Source: Chloroflexota bacterium
Lineage (GTDB): Bacteria > Chloroflexota > UBA11872
NCBI GenBank assembly: GCA_022821905.1
Contig: JAJECS010000018.1
Span: forward strand, 51,924 to 115,923
Length of the DNA stretch: 64,000 nucleotides
Direction: 5' to 3'
Shown here: positions 16,548 through 24,525 of the stretch, in pieces
How the letters are laid out: each line of letters opens with the position of its first letter
Position numbering within the stretch: the first letter of the stretch is position 1
Translations under genes and position numbers: made by a program
The notes under the pieces: generated by a model
What the model saw: the letters and a program-made list of their open reading frames with translations, nothing else
What the model was told of the DNA's origin: nothing
The model's database searches: none

Positions 16548-17597
16548 CTAGTGGTGCACGGTGACCGGCGTGCCGTTTGCACAGAAATCCCACGCCCACT
16601 GCGAGTCGTGGAGCCGCATGTTCACGCAGCCCGCGCTGTAGACGCTGCCGAAGGCGTCGTGCCAGTAGGCGTAGTGGAACCCGATCCAGCTTTCGGTGAA
16701 GTACTGGACGTGCAGCACGTTGGGCACGTCGTAGGTCTTGAGCGTGCTGCCGTTGGAAATCAACCGCGCGCGCTCGACCCGCCAGAAGATCTCGAAATCG
16801 CCGGGCGGCGTGAAGTCCGGCGGCAGCCCGGTTGAGATCAACGCTTCGTAGACCGGTTGGTCATCCGCGAAGAAGGTGGTGACCTGCCGCGTGAGATCGA
16901 CTTCGGCCCGCCGTGTTGACCCGTAAACGGGACGCTCCGGCCAGTACGCGGCTTCGTAGCGCGGGGCGTCGCGCGCCTGTCGAACGCGCGCCATGCTCAC
17001 GCCGCGGGCTCGAGCGACGTATTCGCCCACCGGCTCCGCTACCAGACCTTGCGAGGTGTCGGTCCACAGTGAGCGGCTGAAGACTTGCCGAAAGCCGCTG
17101 GTGGTCGCCGCGCCCCAAAGGACTGGGAATCCAAACGCGTAGACACCGCCGCCCTCGCGGAACGGCTCCCAGAATGTCGCGTGCACGCCACGCCTTGTCT
17201 CCGGAAACCACCACTCGTATTCGTGCGGCTGATCCGCCGACTCCTGTTGCAGCGCCCACGCGGTTCCCAGGTTCAGGGGGACGACTCTGAGCGGATCTCG
17301 TGACCAGGCGTCGGTGACCAGTGCGCCGCGCTCGAAATACTGCACCTGCTCGCGGCCGTATTCCAGCGGCTCGCTGACCGGCCATCCGATCGATGACTCA
17401 CGGCCGTATTGCAGCCACCAGTTGAGAATTCGGCCGGACATGTGGTGACCGGTTTCGGGGACGTAGACCGTTTGGGGCTGGGCCTCGAACGACTCGTCGG
17501 CGCTGGCCGGCGTCACCAGGCCGCCGGCTGCGACGGCGCCACCGCCGGCCGCTAGCGCCAGCATCCGGCGTCGCCCAATTCGAGGACCGTGCGGCAC
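16548..17597 (-). CDS. L,D-transpeptidase (YkuD domain) with Tat-type signal
   Basis: Predicted extracytoplasmic peptidoglycan cross-linking enzyme, 349 residues, GTG start at 17597. The N-terminus, IGRRRMLALAAGGGA, has a twin-Arg signal and an Ala-rich hydrophobic core ending near ASADES. The central region (about 30-180) contains LGFPV/FGFPVLWG-like LGFP-type repeats that bind wall material. The C-terminal YkuD domain ends with the catalytic motif: His in GFHYAYW, then YSAGCVNMR with C324. It is convergent with the AOR gene, 16 bp apart. It indicates a peptidoglycan-containing cell wall. Confidence 0.85.
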   Translation of the reverse strand: MPHGPRIGRRRMLALAAGGGAVAAGGLVTPASADESFEAQPQTVYVPETGHHMSGRILNWWLQYGRESSIGWPVSEPLEYGREQVQYFERGALVTDAWSRDPLRVVPLNLGTAWALQQESADQPHEYEWWFPETRRGVHATFWEPFREGGGVYAFGFPVLWGAATTSGFRQVFSRSLWTDTSQGLVAEPVGEYVARARGVSMARVRQARDAPRYEAAYWPERPVYGSTRRAEVDLTRQVTTFFADDQPVYEALISTGLPPDFTPPGDFEIFWRVERARLISNGSTLKTYDVPNVLHVQYFTESWIGFHYAYWHDAFGSVYSAGCVNMRLHDSQWAWDFCANGTPVTVHH

Positions 17598-17756
17598 GAC
17601 CGTCTACTCCTGCAAGCTGCGTGACCCGCCGAACATGGCGGCATACGGCGATAACCCGGCACGAAATGATAACAACCACCGCGACGAATCGGCTTCGACC
17701 GGCAGTTGGTTTCCTGGAGTCCGTTATTTCTTCGAAGGGAGACTCTTGCGTAACCC

Positions 17757-17814
17757 CTCCGTCATTCCCGCGAAGAGCCTGTCCCGGACTCGATACGTGG
17801 TGGGAATCCACCCT
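17757..17814. repeat. Interrupted copy of repeat family R1
   Basis: The left flank and left arm (CTCCGTCATTCCCGCGAAG) and the right part GGGAATCCA of R1 are present, but 26 bp unlike copies a and b separate them. This looks like an insertion or a hybrid of two repeats. It lies in the 300-bp gap between the L,D-transpeptidase and the DUF6159-like gene, which otherwise holds nothing recognisable. Confidence 0.55.
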
Positions 17815-17901
17815 GGAGAGCCAACCAGCCAATCGAAGGCGCCGACTGGCGCCGGGTCACCGAGCGGCGCTTATCTGTGAACGCCGCCCGATTTCCGTCG
17901 A

Positions 17902-18747
17902 CTAGAGCGGCCGATAGGGCCGGGCCTCGCTCTGGTACGCGCCGGCCAGCGAGTCGCGCGTGAAGTCCTCGGGAACGCGACCATCCGCCACGTAGCCGTA
18001 CAGCGCGGCCTTGAAGATGCCCTCCAGCGCCGTCACGATCGCCAGCGCGAGTCCGACGGTTGCCACGCCAACGGCGATGCCGACCGGAAGACTGACGGCG
18101 GCCACCAGAATGGCGGGCAGGGCTCCGATCAGTGCGGCGACGAACCCAAGGATGCCGAAGCCGATGTTCGACGTGACCTGCTCGCCCCACGTGCGCTTGA
18201 ACAGGGAACCCGAGCTTCGAATCGCCGCAATCGGTCCCAGCCCTTCGGCCACGAGAATGGGGACGACGAAGTAGGTCAGATAGGCCCACACTCCGCCGAC
18301 CAACGACAGCACGATCTGGCCAAGCATGTTGTCGCGAGACTGGCTGCGAAGCACCTGCAGAATCAGACCGACGGTGGCCGAGATAAGCGCCCAGCCCAGG
18401 ATCTGCGGCAGGCGCTTGTTCGCCATGCGCAGACCGTCACGAACGGTCGGATCACCGCCGGCCAGGCGAATCATCGCCGCGCCAATGAGCGCCGAGTTGA
18501 AATAGATGACCACGAACGCCAGCAGGAAGTAGGTCACGGCAAGGAGCACGATGTCCACTTCGGAGGCGCCGGTCCCGGACAGGCGGTCCACCGTGCCAAC
18601 GCCGGCGCCAACGCCCATCATCAGCCCGGCCAGAATCACCAGGGCCACGGTCGACATCACCGGAAACAGCACCAACTCCCGGTCCTTCTTCAGGACCGCC
18701 CAACTCATCTTGATGAGTTCCCACGTGCGCCCAATGGTCTCGAACAT
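17902..18747 (-). CDS. DUF6159-like multi-pass membrane protein
   Basis: Integral membrane protein, 281 residues, with about six hydrophobic segments (near residues 27-50, 66-92, 112-132, 145-168, 192-222, 223-245). The N-terminal pattern SWAVLKKDRELVLFPVMS matches the DUF6159 type, whose function is unknown. A cytoplasmic Arg/Lys-rich loop (MANKRLPQI) and the segment SGSLFKRTWGEQ are also family-like. It starts at an ATG at 18747 and is followed 120 bp upstream by a tiny membrane protein gene. No functional context is seen. Confidence 0.75.
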   Translation of the reverse strand: MFETIGRTWELIKMSWAVLKKDRELVLFPVMSTVALVILAGLMMGVGAGVGTVDRLSGTGASEVDIVLLAVTYFLLAFVVIYFNSALIGAAMIRLAGGDPTVRDGLRMANKRLPQILGWALISATVGLILQVLRSQSRDNMLGQIVLSLVGGVWAYLTYFVVPILVAEGLGPIAAIRSSGSLFKRTWGEQVTSNIGFGILGFVAALIGALPAILVAAVSLPVGIAVGVATVGLALAIVTALEGIFKAALYGYVADGRVPEDFTRDSLAGAYQSEARPYRPL

Positions 18748-18826
18748 GTTTTAGCCCGCCGTTCGATTCAATCGACTAAGGATAAATCCTCTGGCTCGAC
18801 ATTTGCGATCCGGGGCGAAATGCAAG

Positions 18827-18858
18827 AGACGCGGGCGGCACGAGCGCCGCCCGCGTCT
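18827..18858 (-). terminator. GC-rich hairpin downstream of small protein gene
   Basis: Perfect 13-bp arms, AGACGCGGGCGGC (18827-18839) and GCCGCCCGCGTCT (18846-18858), with a 6-nt loop, 10 bp after the stop of the 35-residue gene. No strong T-run follows, so the terminator call rests on position and stability. Confidence 0.6.
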
Positions 18859-18868
18859 GCCGAGGCCG

Positions 18869-18976
18869 TTAGGCCGCGGCCGAAACCTCGGACTCTGATC
18901 GGCGTCGCAGGTGCCGCACGACGAGCGGCACGGTGGCCGCAATCGCCAGAACTAGCACCGCCAGCTTCTTCTTCAT
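18869..18976 (-). CDS. Tiny single-span membrane protein (35 residues)
   Basis: The gene reads MKKKLAVLVLAIAATVPLVV then a basic RHLRRR stretch and an acidic/Ala tail. The ATG at 18976 is preceded by a strong Shine-Dalgarno GGAGGT with 4-nt spacing, and a stable hairpin follows the stop, which together support a real small gene. One N-terminal hydrophobic segment with positive residues on both sides suggests a single-span membrane peptide. A protein with the same build, although unrelated in sequence, is at 45887-45994. Function unknown. Longer upstream start codons in the frame lack any ribosome site. Confidence 0.6.
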   Translation of the reverse strand: MKKKLAVLVLAIAATVPLVVRHLRRRSESEVSAAA

Positions 18977-19143
18977 CGCACACCTCCATCGCTGAGCCGC
19001 CTGCCGTGGCGGCCAGCAGTCTCCTCCAAACCCTACGCCCGCGTGCGGCGCGGCACCGTGGCGAAGGGCACACACGCGCCGGCGGTTCGCGGTTGGGCGA
19101 CCCGCTACGCTGCGCACGGTGGCTACCGCCCTGGGAGAACGGC

Positions 19144-19995
19144 ATGCGCGTTGGATCCGGTGACTTCACCTACGACTATGTGGACGGCTGGCTCAAGCTC
19201 CCGCCGGACTGGAATCTGGGCTGGATCGGCAGCATTGCCGCGGACCGCTTCGGCCGCGTCTACTGCTTCAATCGCGGCTCGCGTCCCATGACGGTGTTTG
19301 GCCGCGAAGGCGAGGTCATCGGCCATTGGGGCGACGAGACGTTCTGTTACGCCCACGGGGTCTTCATGGATCGGCACGAGCGCCTCTGGCTGACCGACCA
19401 GTTCGCGCACGTCGTGTGGATCTACGACACCGACGGCGCGCCGTTGGGCCGGCTGGGCTATCCCTACGTCACCAGCGAGTCCGCCGGGCTGTTCAATCAG
19501 CCCACGAATACGTTCGTGACTCCCGACGGCTCCATCTTCGTGTCCGATGGCTACGGCGATACCAAGTGCCACCGGTTCGACGCCGCCGGCCGGCACGATC
19601 TCACCTGGGGCGAACCTGGGACGGGTCCGGGGCAGTTCGCGCTCCCCCATGGCATCTGGGTGCTGCCGGACGATCGTGTGCTCGTGGCCGATCGGGAGAA
19701 TGACCGGATCCAGGTCTTCGACCGCGACGGGGCGTACATCACGGAATGGGGAGACATTCCGCTGCCGTCCGACTTCTACGTTGACGAAGACCGCGGCGCC
19801 ATCTTCGTCACCGAGCTCAACCGCGGCGTCACGATTTTCGACTTCGACGGCAAGGTGATCACCCGCTGGGCCCAGCAACGACCGCCGGACCGCATCGGCG
19901 GGCCGCACGGCATCTGGGTCGACGACCAGGGCGCGGTATACGTGGCCGAAGTCGGCGGTGACAGCTACCTGCACAAGTGGGTGCCGGCGCGCTAG
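19144..19995 (+). CDS. NHL-repeat beta-propeller protein
   Basis: Predicted six-bladed NHL-type propeller, 283 residues, close to the peptidylglycine lyase-like/6-bladed group. Repeats include IAADRFGRVYCFN, VFMDRHERLWLTDQ, FVTPDGSIFVSDGYG, WVLPDDRVLVADRENDRIQ, VDEDRGAIFVTE and WVDDQGAVYVAEVGG. The start at 19144 (MRVGSGDFTYDYVDGW) is preferred; the frame is open from 18820, but those 108 residues are low-complexity Arg/Ala. No signal peptide. Such proteins may bind ligands or act as lactonases; no partner is visible. Confidence 0.82.
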   Translation: MRVGSGDFTYDYVDGWLKLPPDWNLGWIGSIAADRFGRVYCFNRGSRPMTVFGREGEVIGHWGDETFCYAHGVFMDRHERLWLTDQFAHVVWIYDTDGAPLGRLGYPYVTSESAGLFNQPTNTFVTPDGSIFVSDGYGDTKCHRFDAAGRHDLTWGEPGTGPGQFALPHGIWVLPDDRVLVADRENDRIQVFDRDGAYITEWGDIPLPSDFYVDEDRGAIFVTELNRGVTIFDFDGKVITRWAQQRPPDRIGGPHGIWVDDQGAVYVAEVGGDSYLHKWVPAR

Positions 19996-20071
19996 CGGGC
20001 CGACGCCTCGTCCGACTCGCGGAGTTGACGTGAGGCGCTAGGCTCGGGAGCCGGCCGCCCCCTGGTGTCGC

Positions 20072-21055
20072 GTGACCGCCGATATTCGAGTTCGAAATCT
20101 CGTCAAGCACTACCAGGTCGCCGACCGTGAAGGCGGCCTGCGGGCGTCGTTGCGCAGCGTGGTGCGACGCCGTCACCGAGTCGTTCGCGCCGTCGACGAC
20201 ATCTCCTTCGACGTGGAACCAGGCGAGATCGTGGGATTCCTGGGGCCCAACGGGGCGGGAAAGACCACGGCGCTCAAGCTGCTGAGCGGGCTGCTGCATC
20301 CGACGTCCGGCGAGGCGACGGTGCTGGGATTCACGCCGTGGGGGCGGCGGCGCGAGTTCCTGTCGCAGATCACGCTCATCATGGGGCAGCGCCAACAGCT
20401 CTACTGGGACCTGCCCGCCCTGGACACGTTCCTGGTGAACAAGGCTGTCTTCGGGCTCGAAGACGCGGCCTACGAGGCGCAGCTCGACCAGTTGGTGAAT
20501 TTGCTGGAGTTGGAGGAGTTGCTCACCAAACCGGTACGCCAGCTCTCGCTGGGCGAGCGCATGAAGGCCGAGCTGGCGGCGGGCCTTTTGCACCGTCCCC
20601 GCGTGCTGTTCCTCGACGAGCCGACCATCGGGGTCGACGTGACGATGCAGCAGCGCATCCGTGATTTCGTCACCCGCTACAACGCCGCCACCGGGGCCAC
20701 GGTCTTGCTCACCAGCCACTACATGGCCGACATGAAGGCGTTGGCCGAGCGCGTGGTGGTGATCGACCACGGCAAGCTCCTCTACGACGGCCCGCTCGCC
20801 GGTCTCGTCGACCGCTACGCCCCGCACAAGACCATCACGCTGCATCTGGAGCGGTCCGTCGACCGCGCGGACGTCTCGGTCTACGGCGAGGTCGTCGACG
20901 CCGATGACCTGCAAGTCCGGATTCGCACCGAAAAAGCCAAGGCGGCTGCGGTGACCGCCCGCATGCTGGCCGAGCTGCCGGTGGCCGATCTCAGCGTGGA
21001 AGACCCTCCGCTGGAGTACGTCATCGACCAGGTCTTTCGTCGGCGCGACTCGTGA
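20072..21055 (+). CDS. ABC-2-type transporter ATP-binding protein
   Basis: Nucleotide-binding subunit of an exporter, 327 residues, GTG start at 20072. Walker A is GPNGAGKTT (58-66), the signature LSLGE (158-162), Walker B VLFLDEPT (178-185), and an H-loop in LLTSHYM. The C-terminal 90 residues are the extension found in multidrug/daunorubicin-type subunits. The next two genes are its membrane partners, each overlapping by four bases (GTGA), so the three form a translationally coupled operon. Substrate is unknown; the set is similar to ABC exporters with two distinct DUF990-type permeases. Confidence 0.95.
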   Translation: MTADIRVRNLVKHYQVADREGGLRASLRSVVRRRHRVVRAVDDISFDVEPGEIVGFLGPNGAGKTTALKLLSGLLHPTSGEATVLGFTPWGRRREFLSQITLIMGQRQQLYWDLPALDTFLVNKAVFGLEDAAYEAQLDQLVNLLELEELLTKPVRQLSLGERMKAELAAGLLHRPRVLFLDEPTIGVDVTMQQRIRDFVTRYNAATGATVLLTSHYMADMKALAERVVVIDHGKLLYDGPLAGLVDRYAPHKTITLHLERSVDRADVSVYGEVVDADDLQVRIRTEKAKAAAVTARMLAELPVADLSVEDPPLEYVIDQVFRRRDS

Positions 21056-21855
21056 TGCGCTCGCGCACGCTGGCGGGCTTTGCGGCGCTGCTCAGAGCGG
21101 AGCTGGCCGACCTGTTCCAGTACCGCATCGAGATGTTCCTGTACGGCCTGTGGCAGGTGGTCAACCCGATCATCTACCTCGTCATCTGGTCCACCGTGGT
21201 CGGCGGCGGGACCATCGCCGGCTACGCGCGCGACGACTTCATCCTCTACTACCTGGTGTTCATGGTCGTGTCGCACCTCACCCTGGCGATCGAGGTCTAC
21301 ACGATGGCGCCGAGCATCCAGACGGGCCGGCTCTCCCCGCACTTGCTGCGACCGCTGCACCCGTTCTGGCGCGCGGGGGCGCTCAACATCTCGTACAAGG
21401 CCGTGAACCTGATGTTTCTGGTGCCCATCTGGGTCGGGCTGGCGCTGATTCTCCGCCCCGCGTTCAGTCCCGACTGGCTGGGCCTTGCGCTCTTCCTGCC
21501 GTCCATGGTCATGGCCGCTTTGATCTCGTTTCTGATTGGCTCGTGTTTCGCCATGCTCGCCTTCTGGACCACCCGCTCGATGTCGTTCTGGGATATCTGG
21601 ATGAGCTTGACCCTTCTGCTCGGCGGTCAGGTCGCTCCCGTCGCCGTGCTTCCCGGCTTCCTGCAGCAAGCCGCCGTCGTGCTGCCCATGCGCTACACGG
21701 TCGGCTTTCCCATCGAGGTGGCGCTGGGGCGGGTCCAGGGCGCGGAGCTCGCGGCGGGGCTGGCGATTCAGGCGGGATGGACCGTGGCCGCCGCGGCGGC
21801 ATTTGTCGTGATCTGGCGAACCGGCGTTAAGCGCTATGCGGCGGTGGGCGCGTGA
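21052..21855 (+). CDS. ABC-2-family permease, first of a pair
   Basis: Integral membrane protein of 267 residues with about six hydrophobic segments, for example ALILRPAF, SMVMAALISFLIGSCFAMLAF and AVLPGFLQQAAVVLPM. The pattern (FRAELADLFQYRIEMFLYGLWQVVNPIIYLVIW-type start, then a conserved RPLHPFW region) matches the ABC2 membrane (DUF990-like) family. Its GTG start at 21052 overlaps the ATPase stop and its stop overlaps the next gene, so the products are expected to be made in equal amounts and to form a heterodimeric channel. Confidence 0.88.
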   Translation: MMRSRTLAGFAALLRAELADLFQYRIEMFLYGLWQVVNPIIYLVIWSTVVGGGTIAGYARDDFILYYLVFMVVSHLTLAIEVYTMAPSIQTGRLSPHLLRPLHPFWRAGALNISYKAVNLMFLVPIWVGLALILRPAFSPDWLGLALFLPSMVMAALISFLIGSCFAMLAFWTTRSMSFWDIWMSLTLLLGGQVAPVAVLPGFLQQAAVVLPMRYTVGFPIEVALGRVQGAELAAGLAIQAGWTVAAAAAFVVIWRTGVKRYAAVGA

Positions 21856-22643
21856 TTCGGCGACTCATCCGCATCGCGAGCGCGTTTTTTCGTTCCGCCC
21901 TGCAAGAGGAGTTTGCGTACCGCGGCGATTTGCTCGGCAACGTGATCCGCAGCGTGCTGAATCTGGCGACCGCCATCGGCGGCGTGGCGGTGATCTTCTC
22001 GCACACCGAGACGCTGGGCGGCTGGACGCTGGGACAGACGTTGTCGCTGCTCGGGATATTCGTCTTTGTCAACGGCTTCGTGGGCATGTTCATGTCGCCC
22101 AGCCTCAACCGGGTCGTCGAGGAGGTGCGTGAAGGCACGTTCGACTACGTGCTCATGAAGCCGGTCCCCGCGCTGTTCCTGGCCAGCGCGAGGCGTTTTG
22201 TCGTGTGGCACGTCTCCGACATCGTGCTCGGAGCCATCGTCCTCGGCGTGGCGCTCGTCGGACTCGAGGTGCGGGCGTCCGGCTGGGGCATGCTGCTGTT
22301 CGTGGCGTTACTGGTCTGCGGCGTCGCCATCGTCTACGCCATCTGGCTGGCGCTGACCACGCTCGTGTTCTGGTTCGTGCGCGTGGCCAACGTGACGATG
22401 ATCTTCAACCTGTTCTTCCAGACGGGGCGCTATCCAATCGAGGTCTACCCGTTCTGGCTGCGACAGCTGCTGACCTTCGTTTTCCCGGTGGCGTTCGTGA
22501 CCACGGTGCCGGCGCAGGCCGTGACCGGGCGCGACCCATCGTGGTTGGTATGGATCGCGCCCGTCATTGCCGTCGTCGCGGTGCTGGTGGCCACGAGATT
22601 CTGGCGCTTCGGCCTGAGCCGCTACACCAGCGCCTCGAGCTAG
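21852..22643 (+). CDS. ABC-2-family permease, second of a pair
   Basis: Membrane protein of 263 residues with about six spans, GTG start overlapping the upstream gene by four bases. The N-terminus IRIASAFFRSALQEEFAYRGDLLGNVIRS and the C-terminal segment with QLLTFVFPVAFVTTVPAQAVTGRD are typical of the second DUF990-type permease. Together with 20072-21055 and 21052-21855 it completes a three-gene exporter. It ends 14 bp before the convergent DUF4349 lipoprotein gene. Confidence 0.88.
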   Translation: MIRRLIRIASAFFRSALQEEFAYRGDLLGNVIRSVLNLATAIGGVAVIFSHTETLGGWTLGQTLSLLGIFVFVNGFVGMFMSPSLNRVVEEVREGTFDYVLMKPVPALFLASARRFVVWHVSDIVLGAIVLGVALVGLEVRASGWGMLLFVALLVCGVAIVYAIWLALTTLVFWFVRVANVTMIFNLFFQTGRYPIEVYPFWLRQLLTFVFPVAFVTTVPAQAVTGRDPSWLVWIAPVIAVVAVLVATRFWRFGLSRYTSASS

Positions 22644-22656
22644 TAGGCGCTCGGCG

Positions 22657-24393
22657 TCACGCCGGGTCCGTGGGGGCCTCTTCGACGGCGGCCCCGGCAC
22701 TGCGCGCGCGCCGGCGGCGCCGGATCGCGCGCACGCCCAGCACGGGAATCGCCAGCACGACCAGGACTGGCACGCCGATGATGCCGATGGTGACGCCGGC
22801 GTCGACGGCCCACTGTGCCAATTGACCCAGCCGATCGACGCTTTCGCCGGCGGTGTCGCCGGGATTCCAGATTTCACGGTCGGCCACGTCCTCTGGGAGT
22901 ACGGTCAGGAACGTGGTGCTGGTGTTGTCCACGTCGGCGCGGTCCGGCTCGTCCGACGTGATCGCGGTGTCGGTCTGCAGGCGCCCCGCGTCGGCCTCAA
23001 CGCGCGCGACGTAGCTCACGTGGTCGGTGTGGCCGGGCCCAAGCCGCGGAAACTCCCACACGATCGCGTTGCGCTCGGCGTCGAATCGTCCGCCGCCGTC
23101 GGCGCGCACAAACTGCATGCCGTCTGATAGGCGCTCTTCGAGGCGCACGTTGCGGGCGTCGGTGTTGCCGGAGTTGCGGTACTCGAGGTTGTAGGCCACG
23201 TCCCGCCCGACGGGCACGGCGGCCGGACCGTCCTTGAAGATGGACAGGTCGACGTGGAACGTCAGCGTTGCCTCGGCGCGGTTGTTGTCGCCGACGCTCT
23301 CCGGGCTCGACGTCGAGACCTCGGCGCGCGCCTCCATCTCGAGCGCCTCGCTCTCGAGCCTGACGTCGCTGCCGAGGAAGCGCGCCTCGCCCGGCCCGAG
23401 CCGGTCGATCGTCCACGACACCGTGTGCGCGGCTGCGCTGTAGACGCCGCCGTCGCTCGCGGCCAGGAAGATCATGCCCGGGTCCAGCCGATCAACCACT
23501 TCAACCTGCTTGAGGTCCACCGTGCCCTCGTTCCACACCGACAGGCTGAGGCTGGTCGAGTCATGCATTCGGAAATGGCTTGGGATCTCGCGCATCACGA
23601 TCAGGTCTGCTGCCGGATGCAGGCGCAGCACGATCGTGGCCAGCGAGGTCTGGTTGGTCAGCAGATTGAGCTGGCCCTGAAGGACCTCGATGCGCTCGCG
23701 CACGACCGTCAGCTCGCGCTGCACCGCGATGGTGTCCTGCACGTTCTGCGCGCGGGTGAGAATGTCGAGCAGCTGCTGCTCGGCGGCGGTGGCGTTGCGC
23801 AGCCGGGCGGTCAAATCGGTGTATTGCGCCGTGACGTCCTGGCTGCGGATGTCCTCGTCGATCACCTCGGCGCCCACGTTGCGCAGCGCGGCCAGCGTGG
23901 CGTCGAACGCCTCGACGGGTACGCGCAGGGTGATGGTGCTCACGCGCCGCGGGTCGTCCTGCTGGATGTTCGATGCCGCGACGAACGCTCCGGGGATGCC
24001 CGCCATGATGTCGTCAACCTGGGTCACCGCGGCCGCAAGCTCGGTGACGACGACGCTCAGCGTGCCGGTCCGGATGATCTGCCGTTCGACCACACTGGTG
24101 TCCGGCACCTGAGGCGCGGCTGCCGCAGGCGCAATTGCCGGCGCCGGGGCCGCGGTGACCGATTTCTCGACGACCTTCTCGACCACTACTTCAACCGGCA
24201 CCTCGCGGATGACCTCGACCTCGACCGGCACCTCACGCACGACCATGGCCTCTGATTCGGCAGCCATAGCCATTCCCGACACGGCCATCGCTTGATCGTC
24301 GAAGTCAAGCGATTCAGCTGAGCTCTCGGCCTCGCCGCACGCCATAAGCGCGAAGACGAACAAAACGATGAATGCCGCTCGAAACCGATGCAT
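22657..24393 (-). CDS. DUF4349/DUF11-domain lipoprotein with Val-Glu stalk
   Basis: Surface-anchored protein, 578 residues. Lipobox ALMAC-GEA closes the signal peptide. Residues about 55-80 are EVPVEVEVIREVPVEVVVEK-type repeats similar to those in the solute-binding proteins at 51.9-56.3 kb. Next is a DUF4349 domain (RQIIRTGTLSVVV, RVPVEAFDATLAAL, SQDVTAQYTDLTARLRN with a coiled-coil region to about residue 250). Two DUF11-like Ig repeats follow (VEVVDRLDPGMIFLA, VRLEERLSDGMQFVRA). A C-terminal transmembrane helix (GIIGVPVLVVLAIPVLGV) with a basic tail ends the protein, so both ends can attach to the membrane. Role unknown, perhaps envelope sensing or shape. Confidence 0.82.
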   Translation of the reverse strand: MHRFRAAFIVLFVFALMACGEAESSAESLDFDDQAMAVSGMAMAAESEAMVVREVPVEVEVIREVPVEVVVEKVVEKSVTAAPAPAIAPAAAAPQVPDTSVVERQIIRTGTLSVVVTELAAAVTQVDDIMAGIPGAFVAASNIQQDDPRRVSTITLRVPVEAFDATLAALRNVGAEVIDEDIRSQDVTAQYTDLTARLRNATAAEQQLLDILTRAQNVQDTIAVQRELTVVRERIEVLQGQLNLLTNQTSLATIVLRLHPAADLIVMREIPSHFRMHDSTSLSLSVWNEGTVDLKQVEVVDRLDPGMIFLAASDGGVYSAAAHTVSWTIDRLGPGEARFLGSDVRLESEALEMEARAEVSTSSPESVGDNNRAEATLTFHVDLSIFKDGPAAVPVGRDVAYNLEYRNSGNTDARNVRLEERLSDGMQFVRADGGGRFDAERNAIVWEFPRLGPGHTDHVSYVARVEADAGRLQTDTAITSDEPDRADVDNTSTTFLTVLPEDVADREIWNPGDTAGESVDRLGQLAQWAVDAGVTIGIIGVPVLVVLAIPVLGVRAIRRRRRARSAGAAVEEAPTDPA

Positions 24394-24525
24394 GGAGACT
24401 TCCCGTCGTGTCTAGGCTTTCACCCGGTACTTAAACACTACGCGCAGCGGAAGCGAAACGTTCCCTCTCGGCTCAGCGAATACGCGGACGTAGCCGGCGG
24501 GACTGTCCAAGGGTGACCCGCTCGG

